NCBI GenBank assembly: GCA_913019965.1
Contig: CAJVZR010000022.1
Coordinates: 1 to 54,782, forward strand
Source of the DNA: an uncultured Oleispira sp.
GTDB taxonomy: Bacteria; Pseudomonadota; Gammaproteobacteria; Pseudomonadales; Oceanobacteraceae
Direction of reading: 5' to 3'
DNA length: 54,782 nucleotides
This document shows positions 1 to 8,709 of this stretch, piece by piece; positions within the stretch are counted from its first letter, which is position 1, and the number at the start of each line of letters is the position of its first letter. The position numbers and the translations under genes were made by a program. The notes under the pieces are model-generated. The model was given only the letters and a program-made list of their open reading frames with translations. It searched no databases and was not told the DNA's origin.

Positions 1-175
1 GGCTTGGGTTACCCGCGGCAACTAGCGCTTCTTCATTGATTTCTTGCTTGTTACGTACAGAACCGACGTCGGCGCTATTGAAGCCGCTGGCATTGATTGA
101 TGCGTCGTAGAACTCAACTGTCTTTGTTTGAGCTGCCGGTGTTTTTGTAGCTTCTTCGTTTACTTTAATATTCAT
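1..175 (-). CDS. N-terminal fragment of an unidentified protein
   Basis: This is the first 58 codons of a minus-strand gene that runs off the left edge. It starts with ATG (MNIKVNEEATKT...) behind a good ribosome binding site (AGGAGAG). The visible part is hydrophilic, with no signal peptide, membrane segment or cysteine motif. It lies 24 bp downstream of the molybdopterin oxidoreductase gene on the same strand, so it is probably in the same operon and could encode a partner of that enzyme. That is inference from position; I do not recognise the family from this fragment. Confidence 0.6.
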   Translation of the reverse strand, partial: MNIKVNEEATKTPAAQTKTVEFYDASINASGFNSADVGSVRNKQEINEEALVAAGNPS

Positions 176-199
176 TTTCCACTCTCCTTTTATGCCGGC

Positions 200-2464
200 T
201 TAGTAAGTACGACGTTCGACGTTTAATTGTGCAGCCAATGTTTGATCAACTTCTTCGATGCGGATCGAACCTTGTTTAAAGGCTGGCTGACGCGAGTGCG
301 GATCTAACAAGCCTAAGCACACTCGGTTAACACAATCGTGGAAATGGAAGGGAATAAATACAGAGTTACGGGCGACTCGCTGAGTCAGTTGCACCATCAC
401 TACGGCATCACCGCGACGGCTAACAATGCGCACATAAGAACCGTGTTTAATATTTTGCTCCGCCGCCGCATCTGGGTTCATTTCCATATACGGGGTTGGG
501 CTGTACTTGTTCATATTGCCCATCTTGCCGGTACGCGTACGGGTGTGGAAATGTTCCACTACGCGACCTGAGTTCATCCAGAATGGATATTCGGTACAAG
601 GGACTTCGTTATTATTAACAAACGGTAGCGGTATTAGGTTCGCTTTACCGTCTGGGGTTTGGAACTTGCCAGTTGTATATAAACGCTGAGCGCCTTTAAC
701 GCTAAGCTTGCCTGATTCAGTTGCAATTGAGGCTTCTTCATCTTTCTTGGCGTCTTCTTCGGTATAGGGCCATTGGATACCACAAGAGTCTTCAATCTTC
801 TTATGGGTCATACCCGAGATGTTTAACGTACGACCTGCGCCTTTTGAAAGCTCGCGCATTTCATCGAACGCCCCTGCCACGGTTTCAGGGAAGTGAATCT
901 TCTGACCATTCGGGAAACGTTTTGCTAGTTCTTTAAAGATCCAGAAGTCCGCTTTCGAATCGCCTTTGGGTTCTTGTACCTTACGCACTATGTTGTAACG
1001 ACGTTCGGTATTGGTGAAGCAACCTTCTTTTTCTGCCCATACGGCTGCCGGTAAAAACATATGCGCGTATTGGGTAGTTTCTACATCGGCGTAGGCATCT
1101 TGAATTACCAAGAAATCTAGCTTCTCTAAGATCTTACGAATACGGGCGGTATTCGGCATAGAAGTCATTGGGTTGGTGGCCACCAGCCATAGACCTTTAA
1201 TTTCACCCGCTTCAATCGCTGGGAAAATATCGGTTTGCGCTAGGCCACGTTTTTTCGGGAAGAACTCTTCGTCGATGCCCCAGAACTCGGCAATCTCTTT
1301 TCTCTGTTCTGGTTTTTCTAGCATACGATAACCCGGAAGACCGGAGCAAGAAGACCACTCACGAGTTCCCATGGCATTACACTGACCGGTGATGGAAAGT
1401 GAGGTGCCACCCGGCTTACCTATGTTACCGGTAATTAAGTTGATGCTATTGATGCCCACTACACCATCGCTGCCGTGAGTCGACTGGTTGATGCCCATTG
1501 TCCAGATCGACATGGCCGATCCGGCTTTCGCGTATAAACGCGCTACCTGGCGAATGCTGTCTTCGCTGATACCACAGATTTTAGAAGCGGTAATCGGGTC
1601 ATAATCTTTTACGCAGGCTTCAACGTCTTCGATGCCCTTGGTATGGGCATTGATGTAATCACGATCTTCTAAGCCTTCATCCAGAATCACGTACATTAAT
1701 GAATTCATTAATGCCAAATCCGTTCCTGGAGTAATCGCTAAGTGAATGTCGGCGAACTGAGCAAACATGGTGACGCGAGGATCGATCACGATGACTGGGA
1801 ATTTGCGTTTTTCTAGCGCTTCTTTTAAACGCCAGTAAATAATTGGGTGCTGCTCAGGTAAGTTAGAGCCCCACGCCATTAGGCATTCGGTATGTTCAAA
1901 GTCGTCGTAACAACCTGGAGGGCCATCACTACCGAAAGAACGCTTATAACCCGATACCGCTGACGCCATACATAAGGTGGTATTACCGTCGTAGTTATTA
2001 CTACCAATACAACCGCGGGCTAGTTTGCCCAAGGTATAAAATTCTTCGGTTAATAGCTGGCCTGTGGAAACGATGGCGAAGCTATCTTTACCGTAGGTTT
2101 CTTGGATGCGCTGAATTTCGCTACCCATGTGATCGAGGGTGCTGTCCCAATCGGATTCTTGCCACGCATCGTAAGGCGCTTTACGCATTAGGGGCTTATT
2201 ACCACGACCTGATGCTTCGAACAGCTCATGCTCAAAGATACCTTTAATACACAGCTTGCCCCGGTTTACGTCGGCGTTGGCATTACCACGACTGGCAACG
2301 GCTTTACCTTCCTTGTCTAGACCTACTTCAATCGAGCAGCCAGTCGAGCAGTAACCACAGGTTGTGTATTTCCACTGGTGAATCTTTTTATCCGCAATAC
2401 GGATGGGATTCTGTTCCTTGCGTCCAAAGATCTTACTGATCGATAGCTTGTTGCCAAGTTTCAT
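200..2464 (-). CDS. Molybdopterin oxidoreductase, assimilatory nitrate reductase-like (NasA/NarB type)
   Basis: A large catalytic subunit of the molybdopterin-dependent oxidoreductase superfamily, about 754 aa. Near the N-terminus CGYCSTGC followed by GKLCIKG gives the four cysteines of a [4Fe-4S] cluster. The segment TTLCMASAVSGYKRSFG places a cysteine where NapA/NasA-type nitrate reductases bind molybdenum. The C-terminal molydopterin-dinucleotide domain is present (NSGRVVEHFHTRTRTGKM). There is no Tat signal, so it should be cytoplasmic, as in assimilatory nitrate reductases. An ATG 33 bp further upstream is possible, but the start at 2464 has the better ribosome binding site (GAGAGG). A plus-strand hydrolase gene diverges from it. 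Substrate specificity is inferred from family resemblance; a formate dehydrogenase-like or other nitrate reductase subtype cannot be excluded. Confidence 0.72.
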   Translation of the reverse strand: MKLGNKLSISKIFGRKEQNPIRIADKKIHQWKYTTCGYCSTGCSIEVGLDKEGKAVASRGNANADVNRGKLCIKGIFEHELFEASGRGNKPLMRKAPYDAWQESDWDSTLDHMGSEIQRIQETYGKDSFAIVSTGQLLTEEFYTLGKLARGCIGSNNYDGNTTLCMASAVSGYKRSFGSDGPPGCYDDFEHTECLMAWGSNLPEQHPIIYWRLKEALEKRKFPVIVIDPRVTMFAQFADIHLAITPGTDLALMNSLMYVILDEGLEDRDYINAHTKGIEDVEACVKDYDPITASKICGISEDSIRQVARLYAKAGSAMSIWTMGINQSTHGSDGVVGINSINLITGNIGKPGGTSLSITGQCNAMGTREWSSCSGLPGYRMLEKPEQRKEIAEFWGIDEEFFPKKRGLAQTDIFPAIEAGEIKGLWLVATNPMTSMPNTARIRKILEKLDFLVIQDAYADVETTQYAHMFLPAAVWAEKEGCFTNTERRYNIVRKVQEPKGDSKADFWIFKELAKRFPNGQKIHFPETVAGAFDEMRELSKGAGRTLNISGMTHKKIEDSCGIQWPYTEEDAKKDEEASIATESGKLSVKGAQRLYTTGKFQTPDGKANLIPLPFVNNNEVPCTEYPFWMNSGRVVEHFHTRTRTGKMGNMNKYSPTPYMEMNPDAAAEQNIKHGSYVRIVSRRGDAVVMVQLTQRVARNSVFIPFHFHDCVNRVCLGLLDPHSRQPAFKQGSIRIEEVDQTLAAQLNVERRTY

Positions 2465-2753
2465 AGCTGGGAGCCTCTCTCTTTGCGATAGCACCATTAC
2501 CGTGCAACTACGCCAAGCTCTGCTCTATTAAAGAACATGCCTGATCGTGCCAGTAGGGTATTACACCGCTTATAATAATATTGAGAGAGGTAGAGCAATC
2601 TTTGGGCCAAATGAGCCAGAGCTAGAGATTACAAGGGATTCACACCTTTTCATTAGAAACGCAATGAATGTGCAAAGACTCATGAAATTAGCTGACGGAT
2701 ATTGTAAAGTGCCCGCGCTTTTGTAGCGCAATCTAAGGACAAGGAACTCATTG

Positions 2754-3578
2754 ATGAGACTTTTTAAAATACTCCCACTCGCATTTATTAGTTTAATGCT
2801 GACCCTCTCCCAATTTAGCCAAGCGGAATACGCTGAAGTTAACGGCATTAATCTTTATTACAATATCCACGGAACAGGTACTCCCCTCGTACTATTACAC
2901 GGTGGTTATAGCGATTCTGACATGTGGCACATTGAAACAGCCATGCTTTCTCAACATTACCAAGTAATTGAAATTGATAGTCGTGGCCATGGTCGCAGTA
3001 CCGATGGCGATGCACCAATAACCTATGAACTAATGACCAATGATACCTTGGCATTATTAGATCAACTGGAAATTGATAATGCCCACTTTGTCGGCTGGAG
3101 CGATGGCGCTGTGATTGCGGCTCAAATTGCAGCTTTTAAACCAGAGCGAGTGAATAAGTTAGTATTAATGGGGGCTGCTTTTGGTGGTGATACATATGTG
3201 TCTACTTTTTCTACTGTGCTAAATAGTGAAGCCCTTTTCACCCGCTTTGCAGATTTCACTTTTGGTTTAAAATATAAAGCCGTTAGCCCTACCCCTAAAC
3301 ACTGGCCTATTTTCAGAGATAAGCTTTACGACTTATGGAAAACTCCATGTTATTTACCAACAACGCCAGGCCAAAGTTGCTTATCACCTTTGGCTAATAT
3401 TAATAGCGATACACTGGTATTAGTGGGTTCTAACGAAATTATTGAGTTCAGCCATACCCAAGAGATTGTTGCTGAAATTCCAGCAGCCGAACTAGAGGTT
3501 GTTCGTTTTGCGGGACATTTTTTACCTGAGATTCGCCCGATTAAAACCGGTAATTTGATTATTAGTTTTATTCAGTAA
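2754..3578 (+). CDS. Exported alpha/beta hydrolase
   Basis: An alpha/beta-hydrolase fold protein of 274 aa with an N-terminal signal peptide (hydrophobic stretch ending near FSQA), so probably periplasmic or secreted. The oxyanion-region motif LLHGG, the nucleophile elbow GWSDG (Ser in G-x-S-x-G) and a late FAGHF histidine are visible. The ATG at 2754 is preferred over the TTG one codon earlier because AAGGA lies 8 bases before it. The gene stands alone on the plus strand and is followed by a strong hairpin. The substrate cannot be predicted: esterase, lactonase and haloperoxidase-like members share this layout. Confidence 0.8.
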   Translation: MRLFKILPLAFISLMLTLSQFSQAEYAEVNGINLYYNIHGTGTPLVLLHGGYSDSDMWHIETAMLSQHYQVIEIDSRGHGRSTDGDAPITYELMTNDTLALLDQLEIDNAHFVGWSDGAVIAAQIAAFKPERVNKLVLMGAAFGGDTYVSTFSTVLNSEALFTRFADFTFGLKYKAVSPTPKHWPIFRDKLYDLWKTPCYLPTTPGQSCLSPLANINSDTLVLVGSNEIIEFSHTQEIVAEIPAAELEVVRFAGHFLPEIRPIKTGNLIISFIQ

Positions 3579-3585
3579 CGATTAT

Positions 3586-3622
3586 GAACCCCGTATTCAT
3601 TCGAATGATTAATGCGGGGTTC
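3586..3622 (+). terminator. Hairpin after the alpha/beta hydrolase gene
   Basis: GAACCCCG pairs with CGGGGTTC across a loop that itself contains the palindrome CATTCGAATG. It begins 8 bases after the hydrolase stop codon. The downstream T-run is weak but a T-rich stretch follows within about 20 bases. It could also serve transcription arriving from the opposite protease gene. Confidence 0.6.
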
Positions 3623-3691
3623 TAGCTTGCTTTCAACTTGATTTTTTAAAACGGTTTTAATTTTTGATCATTAAAATTTAAGCTTATTTTT

Positions 3692-6472
3692 TTATTCAGC
3701 AACTGGCCAGACCATCGCCGCATTTACGACAATAGGTGATTTATCTAATCCTTTACAGAAATCTGCACCATCAGCGGCATAGAATATTTTTTCCATCACA
3801 GGAAGGCTTAAAGCAGCCACTTGATCATTTGCAGTCTGGCTGGCACCTAAACCCCACATCGCTAAGAATTCACGCATGTCTTTTTGCAAGGCAACCGACG
3901 TAGCAATATTCATCCAATCATTATTAGACATAGCATTAGCATCGCTACGAGAATAGTTCGCGAACCCTAGGTTCCCTTTCATACTTTCCCAATTTTCATC
4001 ATTGCGAGTCGCGGTATAAAAATCACGCTCCAATATATGCAGACGAGCTAATAAATACCAACCATTGGTTAATGACCCTTGCCCCTGACCTGCCATCATC
4101 ATTTGAATCGTCATGGCGACACCTTGGCTCCAACCCGTTAGAGCTTGAGCTTGCATATACGCTTCTGGGTTATCTTCCGCCTGACTTGCTTTCAATAAAT
4201 CAAATAAGCTTTTAAACGGTAAACTCTGACACGAAGGCTCGATTCCCGTATCGATATAATGATTGTATTTTGTGAAATAGGAATAGGGGTTCGTCGTTGA
4301 ATGCCCTTCCCAACCGGCAAAACGAAAACGTCCTTTTTCTAGCCCATGTCCTAATTCGTGTACATCACCATGACCTGTTGGTGAATAGCTCCAATACGCA
4401 TCGTACGGATTACCCGAGCAGCCATAACCACAAGTAGCCTGATCAGCATTCATATGCTTTACGATATCGATAGTTTGAACATTTAAGTTACGATCTTCAG
4501 CAAAGCTGTGTATCTCTATTTCTTTATCGATTCCAGGTCCTTGGAAACCCGCTAATACATGAGGCAAGTTGTGCATGTAACGCTCAGTAGCTTGTGCTAT
4601 TTCAGCTGCACTGTTCCAACCTTCAATCGACTGCAACATTTTTTCTGTTTTTGAATGTACTTCAAACCCCGGGGTGGCTACTTCGGCCCAATCGAATAAA
4701 TTTTTATTAAGCTGAAGCGCAAAGCTTTCATCGTCTAATTCACTTGACCAATAGGGATGCTGGCCTACATTTTCAAATTTAAACTGAGTGTCTAAATCAT
4801 TAGCAGAAAAGTTAATTTGAATCGGTCCCCCCAACGGTGAAGTGAATTCAACGGTTTCACCGGGTTTCACCTCCAAATACACGCTTTGCAAATAGCGAGG
4901 TCGCTTATAACCATTTTCTGCGTAGAGGTGTGTTGCACCGTCACGTACACTGTTTATATAGACTTTAGTGGTTAAATCTTCGCTATCCATGCGAGTCACC
5001 TTCACGGTTTCTCCTGGAACTGCATATACCCCAGCAGCACGGAAATTTCTTTTACTCTGAATATTCACGGTTTTATTAATACGAGGGGCATTACTGAAAT
5101 CACTACGACTAAAGTTTCCTAAATCTTTTTGTACAGGGTTTATTGGTCGTGAAATATAGCCCGCATAATCACTGTATAACGCAGACAAAAAGTCATTATC
5201 TGAACTTGTTATTTTATCCATGGGATAAGTTATTTGCTGACGTAAAGTATCCGAAAGCAATACTAAATATTTTTCTAAGAGGTAATGTTCTTCAGAAAAA
5301 ATATTGATTTTATTGCCATCTAGATTTCTTAATAAGCTTCTTACTTGCGAGGCTCCAGATAAAAACTGAGACTGATATCCTTCAACAGAAGCACAGTTCT
5401 CCCCATCACACTGGCTCCAATCAAAGCTAATACTTTTATTCGACAAGGTCGTTAATAATGCTTTTATGTCAGTAATAGTGCTTTCTAACTGGAAAACTTT
5501 TGAAGCTGGTCTCGCATTTTTTACGATGGCTTTCTGCCAATAATTATCTCTGATATAAGATACGTGCAGTGTATCCAGTAACGCCTTACCCAAGTCTGTT
5601 AAACCACCATCCCAGTGCATATATAGCACACCAACATTAGCATTTAACGCACGATTAACTTGCTCGACGACCGCTGCAATTTGATCGTTATCTGATAAAC
5701 CTTGTTGCGAAATAATTAAGATATCGGTATCAGTGGTGATACAGCTCGCTAATAATTCTCCATCACACTCATCCGCCGAATTATACTCAACCTGTTGAGG
5801 GAATTGAGTATCAAGCCACTCACGAGTAGCGACTTCATCAGGAAAATAATAGCTCTGATCGAGTTGACTAATGACAACCTGTAATGGCGTTGCCGAAAAG
5901 CTATCACGCTGGCTAAGCCATTTGATGCTGTTGACCATCAGGCTGTTCATCTGGCTATTTATATCAAAACCACGTTTTTGGCTACGCATTGGGTTACTTC
6001 CCAATACGAGGTAACGTCCCTCTCCCCGCTCTGTTTTTTCTTCGCCTAATACAGCTATTTGGCGTACGACCTCGGTATCATTATTTTGGCTAGCATTAGT
6101 AAGAAGCAAAGGGCTGTTAAAACCAAACTGTGCATTTAACTGGGCCGCATCATGAGTATTATCCCAGCTAATGTCGGTCAAGCTTGAGCCGTCAGTCTTC
6201 TCCGAGCCATCATCATTTAAGTTAAGTAACTCTTTAATATCTGCATGGTAAAACTGATCTTGCTGTTCGATATAATTTAACGCGGCGCTATTGAAAACCG
6301 TCGCATCACCAACCTGGCTTGCATCCCCAGTAGTCAATGCTTTTTCCAGCGGCGTAAGTTCTTTTTGTTCTTCAGCTTGTTGAAGGGAAACATTATCACA
6401 GGCCATTAATAGGCTAGTTAACGCTATTAAAGGAAGTTTATTGGGTGAATTTCGAAAAGGGAGCTTAATCAT
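3692..6472 (-). CDS. IMPa-like M60/M88-family zinc metalloprotease lipoprotein
   Basis: A 926-aa lipoprotein with signal peptide and lipobox LLMAC (Cys25). The zinc site HELGHGLE is at about residues 705-712, and a downstream glutamate in GWEGH (about E722) is a candidate third ligand, as in the enhancin/M60 gluzincins. Length, lipoprotein start and motif resemble the Pseudomonas aeruginosa immunomodulating metalloprotease IMPa (PA0572), which cleaves next to O-glycans in mucin-type glycoproteins. Function here is inferred: surface or secreted degradation of glycoproteins. A middle beta-rich region (about 480-600) probably corresponds to a carbohydrate-binding or accessory module. The gene is monocistronic, with a hairpin upstream separating it from the crotonase gene. 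Confidence 0.75.
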   Translation of the reverse strand: MIKLPFRNSPNKLPLIALTSLLMACDNVSLQQAEEQKELTPLEKALTTGDASQVGDATVFNSAALNYIEQQDQFYHADIKELLNLNDDGSEKTDGSSLTDISWDNTHDAAQLNAQFGFNSPLLLTNASQNNDTEVVRQIAVLGEEKTERGEGRYLVLGSNPMRSQKRGFDINSQMNSLMVNSIKWLSQRDSFSATPLQVVISQLDQSYYFPDEVATREWLDTQFPQQVEYNSADECDGELLASCITTDTDILIISQQGLSDNDQIAAVVEQVNRALNANVGVLYMHWDGGLTDLGKALLDTLHVSYIRDNYWQKAIVKNARPASKVFQLESTITDIKALLTTLSNKSISFDWSQCDGENCASVEGYQSQFLSGASQVRSLLRNLDGNKINIFSEEHYLLEKYLVLLSDTLRQQITYPMDKITSSDNDFLSALYSDYAGYISRPINPVQKDLGNFSRSDFSNAPRINKTVNIQSKRNFRAAGVYAVPGETVKVTRMDSEDLTTKVYINSVRDGATHLYAENGYKRPRYLQSVYLEVKPGETVEFTSPLGGPIQINFSANDLDTQFKFENVGQHPYWSSELDDESFALQLNKNLFDWAEVATPGFEVHSKTEKMLQSIEGWNSAAEIAQATERYMHNLPHVLAGFQGPGIDKEIEIHSFAEDRNLNVQTIDIVKHMNADQATCGYGCSGNPYDAYWSYSPTGHGDVHELGHGLEKGRFRFAGWEGHSTTNPYSYFTKYNHYIDTGIEPSCQSLPFKSLFDLLKASQAEDNPEAYMQAQALTGWSQGVAMTIQMMMAGQGQGSLTNGWYLLARLHILERDFYTATRNDENWESMKGNLGFANYSRSDANAMSNNDWMNIATSVALQKDMREFLAMWGLGASQTANDQVAALSLPVMEKIFYAADGADFCKGLDKSPIVVNAAMVWPVAE

Positions 6473-6529
6473 AATAATGCTTTATTCTTAGTTTTATAAT
6501 AATAGAAACATCTTATAGGCAGGTGATAT

Positions 6530-6569
6530 TAGGTCAATAGCCACCGACTAGATGGCTACTTTAGACCTA
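6530..6569 (-). terminator. Two-step hairpin between crotonase and protease genes
   Basis: TAGGTC pairs with GACCTA, and inside it AGCCA pairs with TGGCT. It lies just after the crotonase stop codon. No clear U-run follows on the minus strand, so it is a weak intrinsic terminator or an mRNA 3'-end stabiliser. Confidence 0.4.
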
Positions 6570-6581
6570 TTGTTTTGCGAG

Positions 6582-7448
6582 CTACTTCTCAAACAACCCC
6601 TTAATTGGCAACAAGTCATCATACTCAGGCTGAGTCTTCATCGCTTTTGCTTGGAAGGTTTTCATCATGTCATTGGGGCGGAACATACCTGCTTGCCAAG
6701 TAGCCATGTATTTCAAGCTGTCTTCAACACTGTGGTCGCGACTGTAATTGAGCATCTCTTTGCAGCCCGTTACCGCTAGTGGAGAATTGGCCGCTATCTG
6801 TGCGGCGATCTCCATCACACCCTCTAGCATACTTTCTTGATCGTCGTAGACTCGGTTAACCAAACCAAATTGCTGCGCTTCTTGAGCTGAGAACTTACGC
6901 CCAGTAAACGCTAACTCTTTTACAATACCGGCAGGAATCAACTTAGGAATGCGCTGTAAGGTACCTACGTCGGCTGTCATACCCAGCTCTGTCTCTTTAA
7001 TGGTGAAATACGCGTCGGCGGTACAATAACGGCTGTCTGCGGCACAGACTAAGTCCAGCGCACCACCGATACAGCCACCCTGAATGGCGGTTAAAACAGG
7101 TAAGCGGATTTCTTCTAATGAGCTTAAGGTGCCTTGTAGCTGCAATACTAAGCGGCGAATACCTTCGGCAACTCGTGATGGATCTTTGGCCTGCGGCATA
7201 GCAGAGCCATCAGTAAATACACCCAGATCCATACCCGCAGAAAAGTGCTTACCGGTAGAAGAGATGACGATAACCCGCGCATCGGTAAGGCTTTCGATAT
7301 CACGCATACACAGTGGCAGCTCGACCCAAAAGGCTTTATCCATGGAGTTCATCGCTTGTGGGCGAGAGAATTGAACGTGAGCGATACGGTCTTTAAGGGT
7401 TACATTGAAGCTTTTATATTCGGGTAACTTAGCTTGGGTCGATGTCAT
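6582..7448 (-). CDS. Crotonase-family enoyl-CoA hydratase/dienoyl-CoA isomerase-like protein
   Basis: A 288-aa crotonase-fold protein. The CoA-binding/oxyanion signature is seen as HFSAGMDL and as AIQGGCIGGALDLVCAAD. The segment KETELGMTADVGTLQRIPK matches the active-site region of delta(3,5)-delta(2,4)-dienoyl-CoA isomerases (ECH1 type), where the Glu and Asp are catalytic, so an isomerase acting on unsaturated fatty acyl-CoA is more likely than a simple hydratase. It sits downstream of the lipase/foldase genes, which fits a fatty-acid use context, but a 61-bp palindromic hairpin separates them. The start ATG is 21 bases after that hairpin. Confidence 0.82.
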   Translation of the reverse strand: MTSTQAKLPEYKSFNVTLKDRIAHVQFSRPQAMNSMDKAFWVELPLCMRDIESLTDARVIVISSTGKHFSAGMDLGVFTDGSAMPQAKDPSRVAEGIRRLVLQLQGTLSSLEEIRLPVLTAIQGGCIGGALDLVCAADSRYCTADAYFTIKETELGMTADVGTLQRIPKLIPAGIVKELAFTGRKFSAQEAQQFGLVNRVYDDQESMLEGVMEIAAQIAANSPLAVTGCKEMLNYSRDHSVEDSLKYMATWQAGMFRPNDMMKTFQAKAMKTQPEYDDLLPIKGLFEK

Positions 7449-7468
7449 TATGATGATCTCTATTTCTA

Positions 7469-7529
7469 CTTGTTGGCTGAAACCGGCTTATATTTACAGT
7501 GTAAACATAAGCGAAATTCAGCCAACAAG
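7469..7529. repeat. Long imperfect hairpin before the crotonase gene
   Basis: A perfect 13-bp inverted repeat, CTTGTTGGCTGAA with TTCAGCCAACAAG, encloses a second stem (CTTATaTTTAC with GTAAAcATAAG, three-base loop). There is no T-run on either side, so it is not a typical terminator. It lies between the foldase stop codon and the crotonase start. Confidence 0.7.
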
Positions 7530-7559
7530 CAAGACCCTAACTCCCTCTTTAAGCAGCAG

Positions 7560-8594
7560 TTACAGACCATTAATCGCTTTGACACGGATGACCTCGACAC
7601 GACTGAAGTCTCGCTCCAGCAAAGCCTGAACTTCGCCATCAGCATCCTCTGAACTCATGCCCGCCGCTTGAATCGCCTGATATTGGTTATTAAAGGCTAA
7701 TAAGCGTTGATCCCATACGTCACGTTCTTGATCGAGTTGAGCGAGAGCGCTGGCGGCTTCATCCCCTAGGGTTTGCGATCGCATTTGGTAGATGTCTTCA
7801 GCTGTGCCACCGCTCGCTTTTAATTCGATAGCCTTTTGATAAACTTTTGCAGGCTTCATGGCTGCTTCACGCCCCTCTCTTATGTCGTCGGGTAAGGCAT
7901 TCGCCAACGCTTGAATTTGTTTCTGCTTCTCTGCCGTGGTTAAACTTTCATTTTGCTGAATGGTTAGATGCTCCAACATAAATTCATCATATTCTGCTTC
8001 GGCAGCAAAAAAGGCATCACTTTCTGAAGGAGAAAAATATTCTTGTTGAATGACAGCTAATACTGCTTTTTGCTGACGAATATTTTCCAGCTCAGTTAAA
8101 TCCGGATTACTAGGCTGTTGTTCTAAATTGGCTAGTTCGACTTTATAATCAATAAAACGTTTGAGCGCATCAAAACCTTGTTCTAATGCGGGGGATGTTA
8201 GTTGTTGTGTCATCGCTGCTTGAATGCGTAATAAAATATCATCCAATTCCTCCTCTCCCATGGCGGACAAATAGATTTCGAAAAAATCTTTTAATATCAT
8301 ACCAACGACCAGATTGCCGTCATCATCGAGAGGCAACTCTATATTCAAATCAATGCCCTCTAAGCTCACGGGTAAGTTCACAGGCAGTTTTTCATTAAAT
8401 GTTTGAATACCGTATGCCATTGAACTTGCCTGTTGAAAGGCAACTTCATTTGTTTTTAATACTGATTGAAACTGATCAGCCATGATGGGTTTTTCCACTT
8501 CATCCATTTGTTCTACTTGCAAATAGAGTCCCACAGCTGCAACCGCAACAAAAAGACTAGAAATTATTAAGAGTTTATTATTTTTATTTCTCAT
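7560..8594 (-). CDS. lifO: Lipase-specific foldase (lipase chaperone)
   Basis: Membrane-anchored steric chaperone needed to fold the cognate secreted triacylglycerol lipase in the periplasm. The 344-aa protein has a single N-terminal hydrophobic anchor (residues about 8-25), a short linker, then a highly charged helical domain rich in Glu and Gln. The segment LKDFFEIYLSAMGE (about 101-114) matches the conserved Lif signature RxxFDYxLSAxGE; here Arg and Asp are replaced, so the signature is degenerate. It lies directly downstream of the lipase gene on the same strand, the usual lipA-lif arrangement, with hairpins in the 115-bp gap that may lower its expression relative to lipase. Confidence 0.85.
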   Translation of the reverse strand: MRNKNNKLLIISSLFVAVAAVGLYLQVEQMDEVEKPIMADQFQSVLKTNEVAFQQASSMAYGIQTFNEKLPVNLPVSLEGIDLNIELPLDDDGNLVVGMILKDFFEIYLSAMGEEELDDILLRIQAAMTQQLTSPALEQGFDALKRFIDYKVELANLEQQPSNPDLTELENIRQQKAVLAVIQQEYFSPSESDAFFAAEAEYDEFMLEHLTIQQNESLTTAEKQKQIQALANALPDDIREGREAAMKPAKVYQKAIELKASGGTAEDIYQMRSQTLGDEAASALAQLDQERDVWDQRLLAFNNQYQAIQAAGMSSEDADGEVQALLERDFSRVEVIRVKAINGL

Positions 8595-8637
8595 AAAGCA
8601 TCCAAGTAAAAAATAGACATTTCAGTTTAAATAGAAA

Positions 8638-8667
8638 AACCCTAAAGCTAATCATAACAATAGGGTT
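8638..8667 (-). terminator. Attenuator-like hairpin between lipase and foldase genes
   Basis: On the minus strand AACCCTA and TAGGGTT form a 7-bp stem followed by TTTTTC. A second small hairpin (GGGCT/AGCCC, 8704-8718) overlaps the lipase stop codon. Partial termination here would give more lipase than foldase mRNA; this is inference. Confidence 0.45.
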
Positions 8668-8709
8668 GATCTTTAATATCAATACAACTATTTAAAAGTT
8701 AAAGGGCTA

